Shown in pieces: positions 34,586-42,618 of a stretch of DNA of 64,000 nucleotides. Position numbers and translations under genes: made by a program. Source of the DNA: Cumulibacter soli (GTDB lineage Bacteria; Actinomycetota; Actinomycetes; Mycobacteriales; Antricoccaceae); NCBI RefSeq assembly GCF_004382795.1, contig NZ_SMSG01000008.1, positions 1-64,000 on the forward strand, written 5' to 3'. Positions within the stretch are counted from its first letter, which is position 1, and each line of letters begins with the position of its first letter. The notes beneath the pieces are model-generated. The model was not told the DNA's origin, did no database searches, and saw only the letters and a program-made list of their open reading frames with translations.

Positions 34586-34990
34586 ATGAGCCAGGAAGAC
34601 GACAATCGCAAGCTGATCGAGCGTTTTATGGTCGATTTCAGCAGCGGTGGGCCGGAAAAGATCGCCGAGTATTTAGCGGACGACGCCACCTGGTGGACAG
34701 CGGGCAGTCTGGAAGGTCTGTCCGGCACGTTGGGCAAACAGGACTGGGTCAAGGGGATCTCCGGCGTGGCGTCGCTGGTTAAGGGCGGCGCGATCACGTT
34801 GTCCCCGAAGGCGTTTACCACCGGCGGCGACCGGGTAGCCGTCGAGACCGAGTCGTACGCCGAACTGAACAACGGCCGCGTCTACCAGAACCAGTACCAC
34901 TTCTTGTTCGTGGTTCGGGACTCGAAGATCGTCGAGGCGAAGGAATACATGGACACCGATCACGCCCGAAAAGTCTTCCTGGACCCGTGA
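34586..34990 (+). CDS. NTF2-like/SnoaL-fold protein
   Basis: A 134-aa alpha+beta cone-barrel protein. NRKLIERFMVDFSSGGPEKI, the tryptophans in DDATWWTAG, and a C-terminal QNQYHFLFVVRDSKIVEAKEY are typical of SnoaL/ketosteroid-isomerase-like proteins. Such proteins act as small isomerases, dehydratases or accessory subunits; no reaction can be named. ATG at 34586 has GGAGGA upstream; an ATG at 34562 is possible. It precedes the luciferase-like gene by 70 bases and is divergent from the pucR-like gene. Confidence 0.82.
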   Translation: MSQEDDNRKLIERFMVDFSSGGPEKIAEYLADDATWWTAGSLEGLSGTLGKQDWVKGISGVASLVKGGAITLSPKAFTTGGDRVAVETESYAELNNGRVYQNQYHFLFVVRDSKIVEAKEYMDTDHARKVFLDP

Positions 34991-35060
34991 TCGCTGCCTT
35001 ACGAACGCTCCCGCGGTTCGCCCGGTACCTACCGTTGCCCACACCTTAAGGAGAAAGACC

Positions 35061-36131
35061 ATGGAAGTTGGCACTCTGCTCGTCATGCAGAACTGGTACG
35101 AAGATCGCTCTGACGAGGATGTTTTTGCCAAAGAGATCAGCCTCGGCCGAGTCGCCGAGGAAGCGGGTTTCGACTCCGTGTGGTGCGCGGAGCACCACTT
35201 CGACGACTACTCGATGTCCCCGGACAATTTCCAGATACTCGCGTACGTCGCCGGGCAGACCGAACGAGTGAAGCTCGGCCTCGGTGCGGCGATTTTGCCG
35301 TGGAATGATCCGCTGCGGGTGGTGGAGAAGGCAATTTCGCTCGATCATCTCGCCAAGGGTCGCGTCGTGATGGGCCTCGGGCGCGGTCTGGCGAAGTTGG
35401 AGTACGACGCGTTCGGCATCCCGATGGATGAGGCCCGCGGACGTTTCAACGAGTCGGCGAAGATCGTCATCGATGGGCTGTACACGGGCGTGGTGGCCTC
35501 GGATGGTGAGTTCTACAAACAGCCGAAGATCGAGGTCCGGCCGCGGCCGAACCCGGACCGTACCTGGGACGACCGGATCGTGATGGCCGCGATGTCGCCG
35601 GACTCGATTCCGATCGCGGCGGAACTCGGTGTCCGAATGATGACCTTCATGCAGTTCGACAACGAAACTCATGGCGAGACGATCAACAAGTACCGCGAGT
35701 TGTTCAAGGAGGCGCACGGCCGCTATCCGGCTGCGCCGCTGGTGCAGGACTTCGTGGTGTGCCATGAGGACGAAGAGGAGGCACGGCGTCTCGCCGAGGA
35801 ATACATCGCCAAATACTTCCTGTCGGTTATTCGGCACTATGACTTCGCCGGGTCACACTGGCGCGAAACCAAGGGATACGAGACATACCAGGTGGGCGCG
35901 GACATGATTCGTGAAGCCGGTATGGAGAACGCCGCCGCCGGCTACGTACAGGCGAATGTCTGGGGTACGCCCGAGCAGATCGTGGAGAAGTACCGCGCCC
36001 GGCGCGACATTTGGGGTTGTGACTTCAATGCGAATGCCGCGTTTTGTTTCGGCGGAATCCCGTTTGAAACCTCCGAGCACGGAATGCGGTTGTTCGGGGA
36101 GAAGGTGATCCCCGAATTGCACAAGTTCTGA
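35061..36131 (+). CDS. LLM-class flavin-dependent oxidoreductase (bacterial luciferase-like)
   Basis: A 356-aa TIM-barrel monooxygenase-like enzyme. It shows AEEAGFDSVWCAEHHFDDYS near residue 32, ERVKLGLGAAILPWNDPLRV, and AKGRVVMGLGRGLAKLEYDAF, then FVVCHEDEEEARRLAEEYIA near 240. This is the luciferase/alkanal-monooxygenase branch, which uses reduced FMN supplied by a reductase. AAGGAG lies eight bases upstream of the ATG. It follows the NTF2-like gene, probably in one transcript, and converges on the fes-like gene with a 1-base gap. The substrate is unknown. Confidence 0.9.
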   Translation: MEVGTLLVMQNWYEDRSDEDVFAKEISLGRVAEEAGFDSVWCAEHHFDDYSMSPDNFQILAYVAGQTERVKLGLGAAILPWNDPLRVVEKAISLDHLAKGRVVMGLGRGLAKLEYDAFGIPMDEARGRFNESAKIVIDGLYTGVVASDGEFYKQPKIEVRPRPNPDRTWDDRIVMAAMSPDSIPIAAELGVRMMTFMQFDNETHGETINKYRELFKEAHGRYPAAPLVQDFVVCHEDEEEARRLAEEYIAKYFLSVIRHYDFAGSHWRETKGYETYQVGADMIREAGMENAAAGYVQANVWGTPEQIVEKYRARRDIWGCDFNANAAFCFGGIPFETSEHGMRLFGEKVIPELHKF

Positions 36132-36132
36132 G

Positions 36133-37338
36133 TTACGAGCGGGCGAGCATCTGCCGAACTCCCTCGGCCCATCCGCCACGCCAGCACGCCATATCGTGTC
36201 CGCCGTTGTACTCGACGTACGTCAGTTCGTGCGGCGTCACCGTGAGCGATTCGCGTAGCGCGCGATTGGGCTCGAGCAGCACGCTTTCCTTGGTGCCAAC
36301 TGCGAGGTAGACCCGTACAGGGTGCTCGGCGCTGGCTGCGCGATCGAGCATGTCGTGCTGCCACAGCGAGGCGGACTGGCTCACCGCGCAGCCCACGCTT
36401 TGCGGGTGATCAAAGGCGACCTTGAGGGCGGTGAGTGCGCCCAAACTCTCGCCGGAGACCACGACATCAGCCGGATCCTCGCTGATTGCGAACATCGAGC
36501 GCGCCCAGGGCAAGAGATCGCGCACGATTTCTTCGGCCATCGGTCCATCGATGTGCAGGTCGGCGACGCGCTGCGCGGTCGGACCCGGATCGACCATCAG
36601 CACTAGCGGCGCTCGGATTGCGCCATCATCGATGAGCGCATCGATGGTCGTCGCGGCGTACTGGGAGGCGTGCCATACGTCGCCGTCCAGGACGACGACG
36701 ATCGGACACTCGGAGGTTGCCTCGGCCGGAAGGTACGACCAGACGCGACGGCCGGTCGCGGTGACATGTTCGGTAGCGGTGCCACGCGGGTGCGCGTGCG
36801 GATCGAAGTAGCGTTGTACTGGGGCATCTTTTAGCGCCGCCACGGAGGATCGGCGGTGTCCGTGTGCCAGGCAGGAGTGCCGATTGCGCGGATCGCACAC
36901 GCCGTGCTGGCGGATGTGCGCCATCGCCGCGCGTGGTTCCATCGAACACAAGGTGCTCAGTACGGCGGCATCGGCGGCGAGCACGGTATACGAGCCGCGC
37001 CAGTCGTTCTCCAGCAGGTACGAGGCATGCCATACGTCAGTGTGCGGAACGCGCTGCATGGTGCTGGACTCAAGGTCGTTCGTCACGCGGTTTACGGTGA
37101 CGAGTACGGCGGCGGCTTCGGCGTCCCGCCACAATAGTGTCAACGCGGTTCCGTCGGCGACCGGTTCGATCAGCGGTGTATCGGTAGCAGTCGTCGCCCA
37201 GAACTCGGCTAGCGCCTGCTCGTGTCGTGCTCGCGTTGCTGCTCGCAATTGGTCGCTGAGCGTCTTGATCGCTGGGCTCGCTGTGCGCTCGGTCGTTCTC
37301 GGGTGCGCCGCCAATGCCAACTTCGACGGAGCGTTCAT
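36133..37338 (-). CDS. fes: Enterochelin-esterase-like ferric siderophore hydrolase
   Basis: A 401-aa cytoplasmic esterase expected to cleave an imported ferric siderophore so iron can be released. The N-terminal Fes domain spans roughly residues 40-180, and the esterase_D-type alpha/beta-hydrolase domain follows. The nucleophile is in VVSGESLGALTALKVAF near residue 290, the elbow GESLG is intact, and the catalytic His is in YVEYNGGHDMACWRGGW near 380. SD AGGAGAG is six bases upstream. The ATG overlaps the stop of the monooxygenase gene by 4 bases. It is last in the siderophore operon. Enterobactin itself may not be the substrate. Confidence 0.9.
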   Translation of the reverse strand: MNAPSKLALAAHPRTTERTASPAIKTLSDQLRAATRARHEQALAEFWATTATDTPLIEPVADGTALTLLWRDAEAAAVLVTVNRVTNDLESSTMQRVPHTDVWHASYLLENDWRGSYTVLAADAAVLSTLCSMEPRAAMAHIRQHGVCDPRNRHSCLAHGHRRSSVAALKDAPVQRYFDPHAHPRGTATEHVTATGRRVWSYLPAEATSECPIVVVLDGDVWHASQYAATTIDALIDDGAIRAPLVLMVDPGPTAQRVADLHIDGPMAEEIVRDLLPWARSMFAISEDPADVVVSGESLGALTALKVAFDHPQSVGCAVSQSASLWQHDMLDRAASAEHPVRVYLAVGTKESVLLEPNRALRESLTVTPHELTYVEYNGGHDMACWRGGWAEGVRQMLARS

Positions 37339-38411
37339 CGTTGTCTCTCCTGACGGCTCGGACCTGGATGCTGTGGCGAACGGTAATGCCCGGACGCGAC
37401 CAATGCAGGGACTACCTCACTGGTGAATAGTTCTAGGGAGCGAATCGATCCGATCGGTAGCACGATCAGCCCGTCGCAGGCTTCGGTGTCGGCCCACTCG
37501 GTGATCGCGACGACCGCGTCGTCGGGCGTTCCGGTAACAGACCAATGTTGTACGTGCGCGCCAGTGCCCCGAGTGCCCGCCTCCTGGGCGAGTCGTTGCG
37601 CCTCGGCGCGAGTATCGGCCAGGCACAGTGCTAATCCCGGCAGAAGCCCCACCCGTCGACGACGCGGTTCGGCTGCTGCCCTCAACGCGGCGCGCTGCCG
37701 CTGGGAATCCTCGGGAGTCGAGGCCATCGCGAATACAAGATCGGCGTACTGCGCTGCGAACTCACGAGAGCGCGCCGAACCACCGGCGTGAACCAACGGC
37801 CACCGTCGCTGCGACACCGCCGGCACCGGAATAGGGCCGTCCGAGGCGTAGCGTCCGCGCGGCGTGGCGGTCTTGAGGGTCGATATATCGGCGAACCGAC
37901 CGTTGCGGCGGTCGACGAGCAGCGCGTCGGCAGGGAAGGTCTGGCGCAGAGCCTCAATCATCTCGACGAAGTCAGTCGCGTTCGCATAAGGATCGTCCAC
38001 CGAGGATTCAGGAAAGTTCTGCGCACCGCCGAGTGACGTGACCACGTTCCAGCCCACGCGCCCGCCGCTGAGCTGATCTAGGGACTGCAGTTGACGCGCC
38101 ACGGTATATGGGTGCGCGAAGGTGCTGGAGATCGTCGGGATAAGCCGGATCTGCGATGTCTGCGTCGCTAACGCGGTCATGAGCACGATCGAGTCCAACG
38201 CGGCGAACCCGACGCCCCTACCCAGCGGTGCGGGATCGAGAAAACCCGCGTCCGGTTTGAACAGGAAGTCCAACTGTGCGGCCTCGGCCAGCTTGGCCGG
38301 GCCCAGATAGAACTCGGTGGAGAACATCGACTCCGCGCCGCTGGCGCGTTGGCGCCATGAATCGCCACGCAGCCACGTAGGGGATAGCGATAGCCCGATC
38401 CGTAGCGTCAT
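37335..38411 (-). CDS. NtaA/SnaA/DszA-family FMN-dependent monooxygenase inside siderophore operon
   Basis: A 358-aa luciferase-like enzyme using reduced FMN. DFLFKPDAGFLDP, ALATQTSQIRLIPTISSTFAHPYTVARQ, and the family hallmark GGRVGWNVVTSLGGAQNFPES near residue 117 place it with nitrilotriacetate/EDTA monooxygenases and DszA. RWPLVHAGGSARSREFAAQYADLVF follows near 205. It is shorter than most relatives (430-450 aa), lacking internal insertions. Both ends are coupled by 4-base overlaps, to FecE upstream and to the esterase downstream. This suggests a role in siderophore processing, such as oxidative cleavage of a ligand, which is inference. Confidence 0.88.
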   Translation of the reverse strand: MTLRIGLSLSPTWLRGDSWRQRASGAESMFSTEFYLGPAKLAEAAQLDFLFKPDAGFLDPAPLGRGVGFAALDSIVLMTALATQTSQIRLIPTISSTFAHPYTVARQLQSLDQLSGGRVGWNVVTSLGGAQNFPESSVDDPYANATDFVEMIEALRQTFPADALLVDRRNGRFADISTLKTATPRGRYASDGPIPVPAVSQRRWPLVHAGGSARSREFAAQYADLVFAMASTPEDSQRQRAALRAAAEPRRRRVGLLPGLALCLADTRAEAQRLAQEAGTRGTGAHVQHWSVTGTPDDAVVAITEWADTEACDGLIVLPIGSIRSLELFTSEVVPALVASGHYRSPQHPGPSRQERQR

Positions 38412-39232
38412 CCGGCCGCCTCGTCCTCGTGCTCGCGATCGGTAAGACTCGCGATCGGGATCACCATGGGGCTCCCGAGCACCGGATCAGGTACGACCCG
38501 GCATTCGAGGTTGAACACTCGCGCCAGCAACTCCTCGGTGAGTACCTCGGCAGGGACACCGGACGCCGCGACAGCGCCGTCCTTCATCACGATCAGGTGA
38601 TCGGCGTATCGAGCAGCCTGGTTCAGATCGTGCAGCACCAGCACCATCGTGCGCCCCTCGCGTTGATTGAGCGTGCGGCACAACTCCAGCACATCGAGCT
38701 GGTGGGCGATATCGAGATAGGTCGTCGGCTCGTCCAACAACATCAACGGTGCGTCTTGGGCAAGTAGCAGCGCTATCCACACCCGTTGGCGCTGACCGCC
38801 GGAGAGTTCTTCTATGTCGCGATCAGCAAGCGCCGTGGTACCGGTAGCATCCAGTGCTCTCGCCACGGCGATCTCGTCGTCGTGTGAGAACTGCTGCAGG
38901 ATGCGTTGGTGTGGGAATCGTCCCCGCGCGACGAGGTCGGCTACCGTGATACCGAACGGCGCTACCGAGGTCTGCGGTAATAGACCGAGGCGCCGGGCAA
39001 GTTGTTTGGGACCGAACTCGCGCAGGTCAGCACCGTCCAGCAACACCTGCCCGGCACTGGGTTTGAGCAGCTTCGCCAGCGCGCGCAGGAGCGTGGACTT
39101 GCCGCAGGCATTGGGGCCGATGATCGTGGTCACTTGGCCCCGCGGGATTTCGACATCCAGTCCGCGGGCGACCTCTCGAGCTTCGTAAGCGAGGGTGAGT
39201 TGCTGAGCGCTTAACTCGGCGCTGCTGTCCAT
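38408..39232 (-). CDS. Iron-siderophore ABC transporter ATPase (FecE/FepC type)
   Basis: A 274-aa cytoplasmic ATPase for siderophore import. Walker A is GPNACGKSTLL near residue 38, the Q-loop is LLPQTSVAPFGITVADLVARGRFPH (landmark LLPQTSVAP), the signature ELSGGQRQRVWIALLLAQ, Walker B MLLDEPTTYLDIAHQ, and the switch His VLHDLNQAARYADH. These are FepC/FhuC-like throughout. It lies 17 bases after the second permease gene and overlaps the monooxygenase start by 4 bases. Confidence 0.95.
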   Translation of the reverse strand: MDSSAELSAQQLTLAYEAREVARGLDVEIPRGQVTTIIGPNACGKSTLLRALAKLLKPSAGQVLLDGADLREFGPKQLARRLGLLPQTSVAPFGITVADLVARGRFPHQRILQQFSHDDEIAVARALDATGTTALADRDIEELSGGQRQRVWIALLLAQDAPLMLLDEPTTYLDIAHQLDVLELCRTLNQREGRTMVLVLHDLNQAARYADHLIVMKDGAVAASGVPAEVLTEELLARVFNLECRVVPDPVLGSPMVIPIASLTDREHEDEAAG

Positions 39233-39249
39233 GATTTCCTTCCCCGCCG

Positions 39250-40326
39250 TCAGACTTGTCGGGAGCGACTAATGAGATACAACAGGTAGACGCCGCCGAT
39301 GATGCCGGTCATTCGTCCGATCGGCACCGAAGCGCTGATCGGTAGTAATTGGGCGATGACGTCGGCGCCTACGAGCAGGCACGCGCCCATCAGGGCGGCG
39401 CTGACGACCGGCATGCCGCGGGCGGCGGTCAACCGAGCGACGATCTGCGGTGCGGCGAGCGCCACAAACGCAATGGGACCGGCGGCAGCCGTTGCGAGTG
39501 CGGCAAGCAACACCGCGGCCAACATCAGGAAGACGCGAGTACGTTCGACCGGCACTCCGAGCTGACGTGCGAGATCGTCGCCCATCTCCATCAGCGTTGC
39601 CCGGCGCGCGAGTATCGAGATCAGCGGCAGTAGGACGACGACGCCGACCATGACCGGGATCGCGTGCTCCCAAGTACGGGCGTCTAGTGACCCAGACAGC
39701 CACAAGTTTGCGGTTACCGCATCGTCAAGGTCCCCGCTGACCAGCAGCAGATCGTTGATTGCCGCGCAGATCGCGCCGACGCCGATGCCGGTCAGGATGA
39801 GGCGGTATCCGCCGCTGACCCCGTGTTTGACCGACAGCAGGTACACCACGAGCGCGGTGACGACGCCGCCGATGATGGCGCCGAGCGCTACTTGAGCAGC
39901 GGGTGCGCGGAACACGACTATCTGCAGGATCGCCCCGGTAGCCGCCCCCACGGTGAATCCGATGACGTCGGGGGAGCCGAGTGCATTGCGAGATACCGAT
40001 TGGAACACCGCTCCCGAGGCGCCGAGTGCAGCGCCTGCGAAAATCGCAGTCACCACTCGAGGTAGCCGAATATGGTGCACGACCCGTTCGTATTTGATGT
40101 CCTCGAGCCCGAACAGCGAAGCAAACACGTCCGCGAATGAGATCGGCAGTTTACCGATCGTCATCGCCCAGATCCCAAGGATGATCATGATCGCCAGCAG
40201 CACGGCGGACACGATGATCAGGCGTGGTGTGGCCGCGAGCGACACCGAGCGCGTCCGAATGATCTTCGCGCTGCCGCGGGCCGCGCGTAGTGACTCATCG
40301 CTAGGCATATTGCGCATCTGAGTCAT
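39250..40326 (-). CDS. FecCD-family iron-siderophore permease
   Basis: A 358-aa inner-membrane permease with about ten helices. Family marks are HHIRLPRVVTAIFAGAALGASGAVFQ near residue 85, NALGSPDVIGFTVGAATGA, and AAAGPIAFVALAAPQIVARL near 275, the BtuC/FecCD coupling region. It pairs with the permease encoded just upstream (4-base overlap, start overlapping that gene's stop), forming the heterodimeric channel. Confidence 0.95.
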   Translation of the reverse strand: MTQMRNMPSDESLRAARGSAKIIRTRSVSLAATPRLIIVSAVLLAIMIILGIWAMTIGKLPISFADVFASLFGLEDIKYERVVHHIRLPRVVTAIFAGAALGASGAVFQSVSRNALGSPDVIGFTVGAATGAILQIVVFRAPAAQVALGAIIGGVVTALVVYLLSVKHGVSGGYRLILTGIGVGAICAAINDLLLVSGDLDDAVTANLWLSGSLDARTWEHAIPVMVGVVVLLPLISILARRATLMEMGDDLARQLGVPVERTRVFLMLAAVLLAALATAAAGPIAFVALAAPQIVARLTAARGMPVVSAALMGACLLVGADVIAQLLPISASVPIGRMTGIIGGVYLLYLISRSRQV

Positions 40327-41351
40327 AGTTCGGCCATCCGGCGCCGTCGTACCAGGTAGATGAAGAACGGCCCGCCGATCAACGAGGCCATGATGCCCAC
40401 GCCGATCTCGCCTTGCTCTGGGATGATGCGTCCGAGAGTGTCAGCGACCACCATGAGTACGGCGGCGATCAACCCGGACAACGGTAGTACCCGCAGGTGA
40501 TTGGCGCCGACGAGTAGGCGCGCGAGATGCGGCGCGGCGAGTCCGACGAACACGATCGGTCCGGCGGCGGCGGTGGCGGCGCCGGCGAGCAAGATGACTG
40601 CCAGTCCGGCGAGTCCCCAGATCTTCGCTGGGCTGCCGCCGAGTGAGCGACTGAGATCTTCGCCCAGCATCGCCGAATCGAGCGCTCGGGCGAGGCTGAA
40701 GGCGAGCAATACGCCGATCAGAATCAGCGCCCCAGCGGCATAAACCGCATCGAACCCGCGACCGGCCAAGGAGCCGACCATCCAGTGTCGGAAACGGTCG
40801 TATACCTCGTCCGGGCTGTTAACCAGGACGAAGTGAGTGAGCGCGGTGAGTACGACGGTTAATGCCGCTCCCGCGAGCACCAATCGAACCGCGTTCGTGC
40901 CCCGGCGTACCCCACCAAGCACGTAGACCAGGCTCCCCGCGATGGCTGCGCCGATCGCGCCGAGCCACATGTAGCCGCCGACAGTCGTGATGCCGAAGAA
41001 GGAGATGCCCACGGCGATCGCGACGGCGGCGCCGGCATTGACCCCGAGCAGTCCCGGCTCAGCCAGTGGATTGCGCGTGAGGGCCTGCATCACCGCTCCA
41101 GCGACGCCGATGCCGAATCCAACGACAGCGGACAGTAGCGCCCGCGGAATGCGCTGATGGCGTACCAGGAGGTGATTGGAGTCGGCCGGATTGAACGAGA
41201 AGACCGCGTCCCAGGTGGTACTCACGGGGATGTCGAGTGTGCCCACGCACGCACTTGCGAATACCCCGACGACGAGTGCCGCGATGAGCGCGGGTACGCC
41301 AATGCGCATCGCGCGCGAACGCGATGTACGTGCGGAAGCGGTTACGGTCAT
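40323..41351 (-). CDS. FecCD-family iron-siderophore permease
   Basis: A 342-aa inner-membrane permease with about ten helices. It has HQRIPRALLSAVVGFGIGVAGAVMQALTRNPLAEPGLLG (landmarks RIPRALLSAVVG and RNPLAEPGLLG near residues 65-100) and AAAGPIVFVGLAAPHLARLL near 275, the cytoplasmic coupling loop. It is second in the operon, 51 bases after the binding protein, and partners the next permease. Confidence 0.95.
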   Translation of the reverse strand: MTVTASARTSRSRAMRIGVPALIAALVVGVFASACVGTLDIPVSTTWDAVFSFNPADSNHLLVRHQRIPRALLSAVVGFGIGVAGAVMQALTRNPLAEPGLLGVNAGAAVAIAVGISFFGITTVGGYMWLGAIGAAIAGSLVYVLGGVRRGTNAVRLVLAGAALTVVLTALTHFVLVNSPDEVYDRFRHWMVGSLAGRGFDAVYAAGALILIGVLLAFSLARALDSAMLGEDLSRSLGGSPAKIWGLAGLAVILLAGAATAAAGPIVFVGLAAPHLARLLVGANHLRVLPLSGLIAAVLMVVADTLGRIIPEQGEIGVGIMASLIGGPFFIYLVRRRRMAEL

Positions 41352-41402
41352 GAAGAACTCGCCGGTGGCGCCGACCCCGAAGGCTCGGCGCCACCAGGGG
41401 TA

Positions 41403-42428
41403 CTACTTGGCGAAGTTCTCGACGACGTCGTCGACGATCTCGGTCGCGCTGAACATGTCGACGCGGAACGAATTCACGCCGAGGCCGTATATCTGCTCGG
41501 CTTGCACGGACGGAAGATTGGCGAGCACCTCGTCGGCGGCGAAGCCATCTTCGGCGCCGGCGTTGTCCTGGCTGAGGATGAAGCTCGTATCGGCCGTGAG
41601 TTCGGTGAGGTTCTCGTACGGCGCAAATACGAAATCATCGCGGGGCTGAGGCTGCGTATGCCACTCGACCGGCGGATCTTCCACGGTGAATCCCAGGTCG
41701 GTCAGCAGTAATGCTTGAGCCGAGGTCGCGCGGGCGATCGGGTTGTCCTCGCCTGGTCCGTTGTACGAGACAATATTCGCCTCCCCATCCGGGACGTCGA
41801 TCTTCGCCGCGGCATCGGCGACGTAGGAATCGAACTCCTCAACGGTGGCGGCGGCCTCATCCTCCAAGCCAGTGGCTTCACCGAGCTGCTCGGCGAGTTC
41901 CTGCCAGGTCTGGCCGCCGTAATCGACGACGATCGTCGGCGCGATTTCGTTGAGTTCATCGACCTGGTCGGCCACCGAATCGTTGCCGGTCGCAGCCACA
42001 ACGATCAGATCTGGTTCGGCGGCGTACAGCGCCTCGATGTCCACCGATCCTGCCGGCCAGAGATTCTCCACATCGGCGGCTTCGTCCGCCCACTGCGCGA
42101 AATACTCACCATTCGCGGCCGATCCCGACGCGGCGACCGGAGCGTCGAACGCGAGCAGCGTGCCGGTGACCGTGACCGACGTGGAGGCGATCTGCTGCGG
42201 CTGCTCGGGAATTTCGGTGGTGGTGCCGTCTGCGTTCTCGAACGTCCGTGGCCAGCTCGCATCGGCCGTCGTGTCGGAGTCGGAGTCGGCGCTGGCGGAA
42301 TCGCCGGAGCCGGAATCGTTCGGTCCTTCCTCGTCCGAGGATGAACAGCCAGCGAGCGCGAGCGTGCCAGCGGTGACCAAGCAGGCGACGCCAAACAACC
42401 GGGAATGCCATGAGCGCGAATGAACCAT
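41403..42428 (-). CDS. Iron-siderophore ABC transporter binding lipoprotein (FecB/FepB type)
   Basis: A 341-aa extracytoplasmic receptor for a ferric siderophore. The signal peptide ends in the lipobox ALAGC with C28 lipidated, followed by an acidic Ser/Asp-rich linker. The mature domain has STSVTVTGTLLAFDAPVAAS near residue 90, EALYAAEPDLIVVAATGND near 140, and AEQLGEATGLEDEAAATVEEF, typical of the TroA/FepB-like class with a helical backbone. The ATG at 42426-42428 has AAAGG upstream. It is first in the operon and lies behind an IdeR-type iron box and a leader hairpin. Confidence 0.95.
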   Translation of the reverse strand: MVHSRSWHSRLFGVACLVTAGTLALAGCSSSDEEGPNDSGSGDSASADSDSDTTADASWPRTFENADGTTTEIPEQPQQIASTSVTVTGTLLAFDAPVAASGSAANGEYFAQWADEAADVENLWPAGSVDIEALYAAEPDLIVVAATGNDSVADQVDELNEIAPTIVVDYGGQTWQELAEQLGEATGLEDEAAATVEEFDSYVADAAAKIDVPDGEANIVSYNGPGEDNPIARATSAQALLLTDLGFTVEDPPVEWHTQPQPRDDFVFAPYENLTELTADTSFILSQDNAGAEDGFAADEVLANLPSVQAEQIYGLGVNSFRVDMFSATEIVDDVVENFAK

Positions 42429-42471
42429 GAGTGACCTTTCGTAGCGAATCGGTCCTCGTGGGCGCGACAAA

Positions 42472-42513
42472 ACCACGGTAGTTCCGGCAGACAGCGCGCG
42501 GAACTACCGTGGT
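42472..42513 (-). terminator. Hairpin with short U tract in the leader of the siderophore operon
   Basis: A perfect 15-base stem: ACCACGGTAGTTCCG (42472-42486) and its complement (42499-42513) with a 12-base loop. In the minus direction it is followed by TTTG. It lies downstream of the iron box and 44 bases upstream of the FecB start. It can serve as the terminator of the flavin monooxygenase gene or, if transcription starts at the iron box, as a leader attenuator. Confidence 0.7.
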
Positions 42514-42544
42514 GAATGCGTCGTACGGCGCCTCACAAGTGACT

Positions 42545-42563
42545 GTAGGTGAGCCTAGCCTAA
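42545..42563 (-). promoter_or_regulatory. IdeR/DtxR iron box
   Basis: GTAGGTGAGCCTAGCCTAA matches the 19-base DtxR/IdeR consensus TTAGGTTAGSCTAACCTAA at 16 of 19 positions. It lies 117-135 bases upstream of the FecB start and overlaps TAGGCT, a possible -10 on the minus strand. Iron-loaded IdeR would repress the six-gene siderophore operon. Confidence 0.8.
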
Positions 42564-42618
42564 CTGCGAGGACTTTACGCCGTTGTGACGCTGTGTTTTC
42601 GAGTGACCCTGATCGCGA

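Noticed and set aside
34991-35060. CGAAC ... GTTCG inverted repeat between the NTF2-like and LLM genes, SOS-like arms
   Set aside because: The spacer is 9 bases rather than 4, so it does not fit the LexA site.
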